From CAVSWN01 sp046728115 (lineage in GTDB: Bacteria; Acidobacteriota; Vicinamibacteria; Vicinamibacterales; CAVVIG01): 11,842 nt of DNA. This document shows, piece by piece, positions 7,216-11,842 of the stretch. The position numbers and the translations under genes are program-made. Where the stretch lies: contig JBKPDW010000136.1 of the NCBI GenBank assembly GCA_046728115.1, positions 1 to 11,842 of the forward strand. Reading direction: 5' to 3'. Under the pieces are notes generated by a model that worked only from the letters and a program-made list of their open reading frames with translations, made no database searches and was not told where the DNA came from. Position 1 is the stretch's first letter. The number at the start of each line of letters is the position of its first letter.

Positions 7216-7368
7216 AGTCGATCCGCTGACGCAGGCGATTGCGCGTCGGCGCGCGCGTAACCCTGGGGAAGCAGTCGGGCTGGTGACACGAGTGGTCGAT
7301 TCCGGACAGCTCGGTCTTCGATCGCAGTCTACCTCTGCGGGACTTTCAGAATCTCGCGGCCTGCGCGT

Positions 7369-7378
7369 GTGGGATGAT
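7369..7378 (+). promoter_or_regulatory. Weak candidate -10 for the VOC gene
   Basis: GTGGGATGAT (7369-7378) partly matches the GTGCTANNAT form at 1184-1193 and 7854-7863. It would give a leader of about 36 bases before ATG 7421, long enough to contain the ribosome binding site. No -35 was seen, and the match is weak. Confidence 0.25.
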
Positions 7379-7406
7379 GCCACGTTGCGTTGATGATCGA
7401 CGCGCA

Positions 7407-7412
7407 AAGGAG
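7407..7412 (+). promoter_or_regulatory. Ribosome binding site AAGGAG of the VOC gene
   Basis: AAGGAG lies eight bases before ATG 7421. It is the only strong Shine-Dalgarno among the protein genes left of the tRNA, and it fixes the VOC start. Confidence 0.8.
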
Positions 7413-7420
7413 AGCGGGCG

Positions 7421-7786
7421 ATGGCGAATCCATTCGTGCACATCGAACTCAACACCACCGACACGAAGAAGGCTAAGCAGTTTTATGGACAGCTTTTCTC
7501 GTGGCAGATGGAAGACATGGAGATGGGGCCGGGCATGATGTACACGATGCTCAAACCCGGCGAAGGTCCTGGCGGCGGCTTGATGCAACAGATGATGCCG
7601 GGCGCGCCGTCAGTGTGGCTGACCTATGTGAACGTGGACGATCTGAAGGCGTCCACGGCGAAAGCCAAATCGCTCGGCGCGCAGGTGATGAAGGACGTGA
7701 CCGAAGTGCCCGGCATGGGCTGGTTCAGCATCATCACCGATCCGACCGGGGCGCATCTGGGCCTCTGGCAGGCGATGAAGAAATAA
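7421..7786 (+). CDS. VOC family (glyoxalase/dioxygenase fold) protein
   Basis: The product has 121 residues, the size of a single VOC unit made of two beta-alpha-beta-beta-beta modules. It starts with FVHIELNTTDTKKAKQFYGQ, the classical first strand and helix in which H7 and E9 are candidate metal ligands. It ends with GWFSIITDPTGAHLGLWQ, the standard last strand of this superfamily. The middle has an unusually methionine-rich stretch (about residues 30-60, MEDMEMGPGMMYTM). VOC proteins include glyoxalase I, ring-cleavage dioxygenases and antibiotic-binding proteins, and the sequence does not decide the substrate. It stands alone with its own leader, about 200 bases after the glycan cassette, and is probably unrelated to it. 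Confidence 0.9.
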   Translation: MANPFVHIELNTTDTKKAKQFYGQLFSWQMEDMEMGPGMMYTMLKPGEGPGGGLMQQMMPGAPSVWLTYVNVDDLKASTAKAKSLGAQVMKDVTEVPGMGWFSIITDPTGAHLGLWQAMKK

Positions 7787-7853
7787 GGCGCGCCGCACAT
7801 GGTTGCCGGCGATCACGCCACCTGACCGAGCTGACGCGACGCCGGGAACCCTC

Positions 7854-7863
7854 GTGCTAAAAT
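7854..7863 (+). promoter_or_regulatory. Extended -10 promoter of the tRNA gene
   Basis: GTGCTAAAAT contains TGC followed by TAAAAT (7858-7863), a good extended -10. Transcription would start near 7870, leaving about 16 bases of 5' leader for RNase P to remove. No -35 with standard spacing was found. Confidence 0.6.
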
Positions 7864-7885
7864 CAAAAGTCATCGTCCCAAACGT

Positions 7886-7961
7886 GGGCCAGTAGCGCAG
7901 TTGGGAGCGCGCATGAATGGCATTCATGAGGTCACGGGTTCGACTCCCGTCTGGTCCACCA
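7886..7961 (+). tRNA. tRNA-Ala (anticodon GGC)
   Basis: This is a complete 76-base cloverleaf. The acceptor stem GGGCCAG (7886-7892) pairs with CTGGTCC (7951-7957) and contains the G3-U70 wobble that marks alanine tRNAs. The D stem is GCGC/GCGC. The anticodon arm is CATGA, loop ATGGCAT, TCATG, giving anticodon GGC, which reads GCC and GCU. The T arm is ACGGG, TTCGACT, CCCGT. Discriminator A and an encoded CCA complete the 3' end. A tyrosine recombinase gene begins on the opposite strand 16 bases beyond the CCA, so the 3' half of this gene is the probable attachment site. Confidence 0.95.
7932..7961 (+). other. Candidate attachment site (attL) in the tRNA 3' end
   Basis: Tyrosine recombinases that target tRNA genes usually recombine in the T arm or anticodon arm and restore the 3' end with an element-borne copy. 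The T arm and acceptor end here lie directly against the integrase gene. The exact core cannot be defined without the distal copy, which is outside the window. Confidence 0.4.
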
Positions 7962-7977
7962 CTTAAGTCCCACGCCG

Positions 7978-9099
7978 TCAACTACTTCCCGTTCCGGCCT
8001 CCGCCGTCTCCAACATGTCTCCAAAATTTCGGCGGTCGAGCAGGCGAATCGCACTCTCCAACGCCGCTGGACTGAGGTGCATGTACCGCTGCGTCGTGCG
8101 GAGATCCGCGTGGCCGGCGAGCTCCTGAATCGCCCGTGCTGGCGCCCCACGCATTGCCAAATGCGAACAGAACGTGTGCCGCAGGATGTGAATCCCCCGG
8201 TGCCGGAGTGTCGCTGCTCGCGCCGCGTGGTCGACATGGTCGCCGATGATCTTCTCGTCCACGCCTCTGCCAGAGCGATCTGAAAAGACCAAGGGTCCGC
8301 GGAGATGCCTGGCCGCCTGCAGCGCGGCGGCCAGTCGCGCCGTGAGCGGGACGTATCGCAAGCGGCCGCCTTTCGGTGCCTCGGTATGCCCCTTCCAGAC
8401 GGCCCGCTGCACACACAGCTGACGCTTCTTCACGTCGATGTCGCCCCATTCCAGCGCGGTAATCTCGCCGCGCCGAAGACCCGCCTCGCCACCAAGGAGC
8501 ACGACGAGGTACGCATCGACCCCGCGCCTTTTCGCCGCGGCCACTAACCGCTCGAAGTCCTCGAAGTCGTGGAACGGTGCTGACGGCGGCGGCACCGGCA
8601 ACAACCGAACGGCACACGGCATCCGTTCGAGGACACCCCACTCAACCGCTTTCTTCAGCAGCATGTTCAGCACCGTGAGCACGTTGTTCACGGTCTTCGG
8701 TGCTCTGGCTACCAGCGTTGCCTTGAGCTGTTGAACACGCTCAGTCGAGATCGTATCCAGCCGCAGGCTCCCGAATTGCGGAATCAGGTGAACACGGCCG
8801 ATCATTTCTTTCGCCGCGATCCCGCTCGGCTTTTGTCGGTTTGCGCGCGCATGGCCGTCAAGGAACCGTGGCCAGAAGTCTTGTAACGTCGGCACCTCCT
8901 TCTGGTCTGCGATGGCACTGCGAGGTCGCACGAGCTCGTCATAGCGATGGCGCTCACGATCCTCGCCCCAGCGCTGCGCTGCCGACTTCGACGCGACCGG
9001 GGCCTTGCGTCGGAGCCGATGTTCAGATTGGTCAGGAAGCGTGATACGGATGTCGACCTCCCAACCGCCTCGTCGATATGGTCGAACTGTGACGCTCAT
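7978..9099 (-). CDS. Tyrosine recombinase / integrase
   Basis: This 373-residue site-specific recombinase should insert and excise the element at tRNA-Ala. The N-terminal 60 residues (MSVTVRPYRRGGWEVDIR) look like an arm-binding or AP2-like domain. A SAM-like core-binding domain spans about 70-160 and the catalytic domain about 175-355. The catalytic set is complete: R209 in AGLRRGE, K243 in APKGGR, H304-I-L-R307, H330 in GHADLRTTQRYMH and nucleophile Y339. Length and order match phage-type integrases. The start at 9099 has AAGGAG seven bases upstream (9107-9112), inside the end of the excisionase-like gene, whose stop is only four bases before the ATG. The C-terminus points at the tRNA and stops 16 bases past its CCA. 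The gene looks intact and functional. Confidence 0.95.
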   Translation of the reverse strand: MSVTVRPYRRGGWEVDIRITLPDQSEHRLRRKAPVASKSAAQRWGEDRERHRYDELVRPRSAIADQKEVPTLQDFWPRFLDGHARANRQKPSGIAAKEMIGRVHLIPQFGSLRLDTISTERVQQLKATLVARAPKTVNNVLTVLNMLLKKAVEWGVLERMPCAVRLLPVPPPSAPFHDFEDFERLVAAAKRRGVDAYLVVLLGGEAGLRRGEITALEWGDIDVKKRQLCVQRAVWKGHTEAPKGGRLRYVPLTARLAAALQAARHLRGPLVFSDRSGRGVDEKIIGDHVDHAARAATLRHRGIHILRHTFCSHLAMRGAPARAIQELAGHADLRTTQRYMHLSPAALESAIRLLDRRNFGDMLETAEAGTGSS

Positions 9100-9103
9100 C
9101 GCC

Positions 9104-9328
9104 TTACTCCTTCAGCGATGGCGCGCACTTTTGGCCGAGCCAGTCTAGCAAAACATCGCGACGCACGAGCAGGCGACGGCGGATCCGCGTGACGCCCGGC
9201 AACTGTCTGCGGCCGGCCATCACGTAGATGGCTTTTCTTGTCGTGCGCAGGAGGGCTGCGGCTTCGTCAACCGTGAGCAGGAGGGGCAATGCATGCACGT
9301 TGTTCAACATAGCGGCACCCGAGTCCAT
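9104..9328 (-). CDS. Excisionase-like helix-turn-helix protein
   Basis: This is a 74-residue winged-HTH protein of the MerR-like HTH_17 (excisionase) type. Residues 18-64 hold the typical order: LLTVDEAAALLRTTRKAIYVMA, a basic GRRQLPGVTRIRRRLLVRR and the DVLLDWL helix. In integrative elements such proteins bend DNA at the attachment arms and steer the integrase toward excision. This gene lies directly upstream of the integrase and is coupled to it with a four-base gap. I chose ATG 9328 because AAGG lies five bases upstream; ATG 9310 is an in-frame alternative. The start region is covered by competing inverted repeats (9328-9375), which could control translation. Confidence 0.85.
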   Translation of the reverse strand: MDSGAAMLNNVHALPLLLTVDEAAALLRTTRKAIYVMAGRRQLPGVTRIRRRLLVRRDVLLDWLGQKCAPSLKE

Positions 9329-9375
9329 TCCGGCCTTCGCGGTTTCGGCCGTCGCCTTGAGGGCGACGGCCGGAA
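9328..9375 (-). promoter_or_regulatory. Competing hairpins over the excisionase start
   Basis: Arms at 9346-9356 and 9362-9372 form a perfect 11-bp stem (extendable to 14 with one G-U pair) with a five-base loop. In addition 9368-9375 (GGCCGGAA on plus) is a perfect complement of 9328-9335 (TTCCGGCC), which covers the excisionase Shine-Dalgarno and the first base of its ATG. The two pairings share the arm at 9368-9375 and exclude each other. The long stem leaves the start free, while the other pairing hides it. No T-run follows, so a simple terminator is less likely. Confidence 0.45.
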
Positions 9376-9387
9376 CAGTGCTGTGTC

Positions 9388-9702
9388 TTACGAGTCCGAC
9401 GCAACGGCCGCGCGCTCCTCGTACTCGGCGAACGCGTCGAGCACGAGCTGACGCACGCGCTCCTGCGCGCTGACGTCGGTGATGGGCCGCAGCAACGCGA
9501 AGCTGCGGCGCTCACCATTGACGGCGTACTGACGCGCCGGGAACGTGACATTGCGGCCACCACCGCTTCGGCGCTCCCAGACGCTGAAGCCGATCAGCTT
9601 CAAGCCTTCGAGCTCGCCGTCGCTGAAGTGCAGCTCGGCATCGGCGAGTTTGCCGGGCGGGTTGCCTTTTTCGTTCGGCGTGATTTTGACGGTGAGACTC
9701 AT
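9388..9702 (-). CDS. SpoVG-like protein, 104 aa
   Basis: The 104-residue product has the strand pattern of SpoVG: LADAELHF (19-26), LEGLKLIGFSVWERR (31-45), NVTFPARQYAVNGERR (51-66), FALLRPI (68-74) and a last helix with VRQLVLDAFAEYEERA (83-98). SpoVG proteins have a MPxRK-like motif in the middle and a helix ending in EYE, and FPARQY here takes the first place. SpoVG binds nucleic acids in Firmicutes and Borrelia, and SpoVG-like genes also occur in phages and plasmids. The match is by pattern, not identity, so the role is inferred. The start at 9702 is secure: AGGAGG lies seven bases upstream (9710-9715) and the ATG overlaps the previous stop as ATGA. A 59-base gap with a strong hairpin separates it from the excisionase-like gene. 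Confidence 0.65.
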   Translation of the reverse strand: MSLTVKITPNEKGNPPGKLADAELHFSDGELEGLKLIGFSVWERRSGGGRNVTFPARQYAVNGERRSFALLRPITDVSAQERVRQLVLDAFAEYEERAAVASDS

Positions 9703-10142
9703 GACGGAACCTCCTGAAAAGCTCGCGGTGCTCGCGAGCGGTTGACGCGAACGATGCGGTGCCGCGCGTCATGCGTGCACCTCGCCGGCGACGGGCGCCT
9801 CTGGAGGCGCTGCCACAGCCGGTGCTGCAGGGTGTTGAGACCAACAAGCCTGGGATCCGCAGGAACGACCAGATGGCGGTGTGCGAGGTACTTGGCTTCC
9901 TGCCACGCGCGCTGCATCCCATCGACGATGACCAGGCGCGCTGGCATTCGTCCCAGGAGTTCGTCGTACGGGACAGGGTCTGCGACGTAGCCGACGATGT
10001 CGGCGAACGGCCCCTCGTCGAGCGTGATCGTGTTCGGCGAATCGAGCACCCGCGACGCCGTCGTCACGCACGCGAAATAGAGGCGCGTTTCAAGGCCGAC
10101 AGTGACCGTGATGCTCGGCGTCCTCGTCGACAATTGCGGCAT
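9699..10142 (-). CDS. Unrecognised mobile-element protein, 147 aa
   Basis: I do not recognise the family. The N-terminal 110 residues look folded, with alternating strands (SITVTVGLETRLYFACVTTA, PARLVIVDGMQRAWQEAKYL, HRHLVVP) and a conserved-looking DGMQRAWQEAKYLAHRH stretch that could be an active-site or binding helix. The last 35 residues are Arg-rich and probably disordered. There is no signal peptide or membrane segment. The start at 10142 is fixed by AAGGAGG (10152-10158) at a normal distance; ten further in-frame codons upstream lie before this site and are rejected. The stop overlaps the ATG of the SpoVG-like gene (ATGA), and the start follows the previous stop by 26 bases, so it belongs to one operon. 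Confidence 0.65.
   Translation of the reverse strand: MPQLSTRTPSITVTVGLETRLYFACVTTASRVLDSPNTITLDEGPFADIVGYVADPVPYDELLGRMPARLVIVDGMQRAWQEAKYLAHRHLVVPADPRLVGLNTLQHRLWQRLQRRPSPARCTHDARHRIVRVNRSRAPRAFQEVPS
9721..9739. repeat. Hairpin just upstream of the SpoVG-like RBS
   Basis: GCTCGCG (9721-9727) and CGCGAGC (9733-9739) form a perfect 7-bp stem with a five-base loop. It ends five bases before the AGGAGG of the SpoVG-like gene on the minus strand and lies inside the 3' end of the preceding gene. Ribosomes finishing that gene would melt it, which suits coupled translation. Confidence 0.4.
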
Positions 10143-10168
10143 GGCTGGTTCCCTCCTTTCGTGGGAAG

Positions 10169-10783
10169 TCACGACCGTGACCTGTGTGTTGTGCGCGAGC
10201 GGATTGGCGGGCCATCACGTAAGAGCAGGCCCTGGGGTCGACCGGCGCCGCTGTCAAGGCCGCCAGCCCCGAACGGGGTCGGAGCGAAGCGGAGAGCCTT
10301 GACAGCGCGGCGGCGAGCACGAGAATCGCGACGGTGATGACCCGCGCGTCCACACGCGGGCGTGTTAGTGGGATTGCTCGTAGAGACGTCCGGTCCTTTG
10401 GAGCGACGCGACCTTGAGGTGCGACCAAGCGCCGTTAGCGAGAACGTGATGCCGAGTCGTCTCGCGACATGGGTGAGATCGTCAGGCCGCCAACTGTGAC
10501 GCAACGCGATCGCGACGGCGATCGCGTGCGGAAATTGGCGCACCGTGAGGTGGCGAACGTCGCCGACAAGCTCGAAGAAACACTCGTCCGCATGAAGCTC
10601 GTCGAGCAGCAGGGTGAGGAGCGCTTGCGACCAACGGAGTGTCGAAGCGCCTTTCGCGAAGAGGTCGAGGAAGCAGGGACGCAGCGTGCGGCGCCAGCTC
10701 TCGAGATCAGCGCGATGCTGGCTCCAGAGCCGTTGCAGACGGCGTCGTTCGGCGGCGAGGGCGAGACGATACGGCTTGCGCAT
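10169..10783 (-). CDS. Unrecognised protein, helical and basic, 204 aa
   Basis: No family is recognised. Residues 1-120 look like a helical domain: a very basic first helix (RKPYRLALAAERRRLQRLWSQ) followed by LTLLLDELHADECFFELVGD, HAIAVAIALRHSW and DDLTHVARRLGI. The remainder is Arg/Gly/Pro-rich and low in structure, and residues 159-179 are encoded by a compound inverted repeat (10249-10307). The N-terminal half is therefore likely a real gene, while the C-terminal part could be read-through into repeat DNA. However, the stop at 10169 lies neatly 26 bases before the next start, as expected in an operon. I chose ATG 10783 because GGAGG lies eight bases upstream (10792-10796). An earlier GTG at 10792 would overlap that site. 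DNA binding is possible from the basic character but unproven. Confidence 0.55.
   Translation of the reverse strand: MRKPYRLALAAERRRLQRLWSQHRADLESWRRTLRPCFLDLFAKGASTLRWSQALLTLLLDELHADECFFELVGDVRHLTVRQFPHAIAVAIALRHSWRPDDLTHVARRLGITFSLTALGRTSRSRRSKGPDVSTSNPTNTPACGRAGHHRRDSRARRRAVKALRFAPTPFGAGGLDSGAGRPQGLLLRDGPPIRSRTTHRSRS
10249..10307. repeat. Compound inverted repeat, 12-bp outer and 5-bp inner stems
   Basis: CGCTGTCAAGGC (10249-10260) and its exact complement GCCTTGACAGCG (10296-10307) enclose an inner hairpin CCCCG-AA-CGGGG (10267-10278) and the palindrome-like GGAGCGAAGC stretch (10281-10290). The whole could fold as a branched structure of about 59 bases. It lies in the 3' part of the 10169-10783 gene and is translated in frame. 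It does not match the core sites of integron attC. Confidence 0.65.
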
Positions 10784-10823
10784 GGCACACACCTCCGGTC
10801 AGAGCCACCACGCTCCGAGACGC

Positions 10824-10836
10824 CGCACTCAGTGCG
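10824..10836. promoter_or_regulatory. 13-bp perfect palindrome, possible operator
   Basis: CGCACT-C-AGTGCG has perfect 6-bp arms about one central base. It lies about 40 bases upstream of ATG 10783 on the minus strand, a natural place for an operator of the downstream operon. No promoter was recognised next to it. The same 153-base gap (10784-10936) also holds short hairpins at 10868-10880 and 10908-10919 without T-runs. Confidence 0.3.
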
Positions 10837-10936
10837 ACATCAGGCGAGCGCGTGTGCGGGCTGGCCTGAGGCCGTGCCTCGCGCTAGTGATGGGAAGGGG
10901 CCGCGCGGGGCTGGAGCCCGGGCGGCAAGACCACGG

Positions 10937-11842
10937 TCAGTGGACCGAGGTGATGAGGCGACTGGCGGCGCGGTCGAGGGCGAACCGTCCATCCTGCCAG
11001 GGCGTGCGCTGACTGAGTCGCGTCAGTCCTTGCGCGTAGCCCCAGACCGATCGGGGATTCGGCTCGTGCGCTTCCGCCAACGTGTACGCCTCGGCAGCCT
11101 GCTTCTGCGATACATCCAGTCGCTGAACGACTGCCTCGAGGACCGCGTCGCGCGTCGGCCCGAGCTCCTGCGTCGTCGCACGTAGGAGCACGGCGCGATC
11201 GTTCGCGGTGTCAGCGTCGAGGGCCGCGCGAACGCCGTCAAGCGACGTCGTCCACGCCTCCTGAATCGACGCCCCGACGTGCCGGCGCCGGAAGCCGGCC
11301 ACGTGCTGAAAACCCCAAATCAGGTGATTCGCGCACACCGCGCGAAACAGGAACAGATCCAGGGTGAGGGCGGCGGCCCCGACATCGCTATTGCGCAGGA
11401 TGAACCCGCGAAACAGCCCGGCATCGGAGCGATCGGTGGGATCGTCGAGAGCACGGTTGCCATCGACGAGGAACAGAAACATGTCTCTGTCTCCCAGGTA
11501 AGCGCCGGACGGTACGCGTTCGGCGCCGTATTCGCCGTCCTTGTATCCGAGCGGTAAGTGCCAGGCCGGGTGCCCGGCCATGAGGTCGAGCACCCGGCTG
11601 GCCAGCTCGTCGTGATGGACCCGCGCGTACCTCTGAGAGGTAATCGCGCGGACGGTCCATGGCGCGGTGCGCTCGACGAGCAGCTTGTGCTGCTCGCGTC
11701 GCTGCCGCTGAAGCCCGAAGTTGACCGCGTTGGACGCGATCGCCGCGGGCAACGTGCGGAGGTACTGGGGCGGCGCGCCCGCGATGGTCGCGAGCTGTCC
11801 GAAGCTCCAGTGCGTCAAGCTGGCGATGCGTCCCGACGCCTG
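10937..11842 (-). CDS. DUF932 phage/plasmid-like protein (5' end cut by window)
   Basis: At least 301 residues are visible, and the frame is still open at the window edge, so the N-terminus is missing. Recognisable DUF932 features in order are FGQLATIAGAPPQYLRTLP, RAITSQRYARVHHDEL, GDRDMFLFLVDG, FRGFILRNSDVG followed by ALTLDLFLFRAVCANHLIWG, and a C-terminal helical part with VLEAVVQRLDVSQKQAAEAY. DUF932 proteins are common on phages, plasmids and integrative elements. Their biochemical role is not settled, although they are often found near replication or recombination genes. A TTG at 11818 could start translation but has no Shine-Dalgarno, and the residues before it (GRIAS) continue the domain. 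The stop is 154 bases upstream of the next gene's ATG, so it may form a separate transcript. Confidence 0.85.
   Translation of the reverse strand, partial: QASGRIASLTHWSFGQLATIAGAPPQYLRTLPAAIASNAVNFGLQRQRREQHKLLVERTAPWTVRAITSQRYARVHHDELASRVLDLMAGHPAWHLPLGYKDGEYGAERVPSGAYLGDRDMFLFLVDGNRALDDPTDRSDAGLFRGFILRNSDVGAAALTLDLFLFRAVCANHLIWGFQHVAGFRRRHVGASIQEAWTTSLDGVRAALDADTANDRAVLLRATTQELGPTRDAVLEAVVQRLDVSQKQAAEAYTLAEAHEPNPRSVWGYAQGLTRLSQRTPWQDGRFALDRAASRLITSVH

Larger units (their letters stand above)
7962..11842. mobile_element. Left end of a tRNA-Ala integrated element (partial)
   Basis: The segment runs from the tRNA 3' end to the window edge. It carries integrase, an excisionase-like HTH protein, a SpoVG-like protein, two unrecognised proteins and a DUF932 protein, all on the minus strand and running toward the tRNA. 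These are typical of prophages, integrative plasmids or conjugative islands. No structural phage, conjugation or cargo gene is visible, so the type of element remains open. The right boundary is not in the window. Confidence 0.7.

Noticed and set aside
7610..8414. Minus-strand frames with peptides such as WTRRESNP and GSRTRDL across the tRNA
   Set aside because: These are the well-known false proteins made by translating the complement of a tRNA gene.
10249..10307. Integron attC site
   Set aside because: No RYYYAAC or GTTRRRY core sites at the ends, and no integron integrase nearby.
10901..10920. Resemblance of CGCGGGGCTGGAGCCC to the 5028-5048 hairpin
   Set aside because: The stem is shorter and the outer arm is not preserved. 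In DNA this GC-rich, convergence of short hairpins is expected.

Overview
The window is GC-rich bacterial DNA. Nothing in it fixes the species. Leaderless-type promoters, YfhO/GT-C membrane enzymes and GC-rich palindromes would suit a soil Acidobacteriota-like organism, but that is only an inference. It divides into a chromosomal left part (1 to about 7961) and the start of an integrated mobile element (about 7962 to the right edge).

Left part. A small zinc-ribbon protein (346-537, minus) and a 49-residue hyperacidic protein (200-349, minus) overlap by four bases (GTGA). They diverge from a MobA/MocA-like nucleotidyltransferase (563-1162, plus). Only 25 bp separate the two start codons, and -10-like motifs for both directions sit there, so both messages look leaderless. 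A plus-strand surface-glycan cassette follows: a YfhO-like polytopic membrane protein (1207-2979), a very large membrane protein that joins a PA14-like lumenal domain to two GT-C-type modules (2976-6458), and an ALG5/DPM-like GT2 transferase (6478-7215). A simple working model is that the GT2 charges a polyprenyl phosphate with a sugar on the cytoplasmic side and the GT-C proteins use that donor outside the membrane. The linker between the two GT-C modules is built on GC-rich palindromes. The GT2 has no canonical start codon ahead of its first conserved strand. A VOC (glyoxalase-fold) protein (7421-7786) with a strong ribosome binding site and tRNA-Ala(GGC) (7886-7961) complete this part.

Right part. 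A tyrosine recombinase (7978-9099, minus) ends 16 bases from the 3' end of the tRNA gene, the usual arrangement for an element integrated in a tRNA. Upstream of it, all on the minus strand and mostly coupled, are an excisionase-like HTH protein (9104-9328), a SpoVG-like protein (9388-9702), two unrecognised proteins (9699-10142 and 10169-10783) and a DUF932 phage/plasmid-like protein cut by the window edge (10937-11842). The other end of the element lies outside the window. Three structures in this half have no standard explanation: competing inverted repeats over the excisionase start (9328-9375), a compound inverted repeat inside the 3' end of the 10169-10783 gene (10249-10307), and a 13-bp palindrome ahead of that gene (10824-10836).

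No CRISPR array, rRNA or recognisable insertion sequence was seen. Bases 1-199 hold no gene that I can support.
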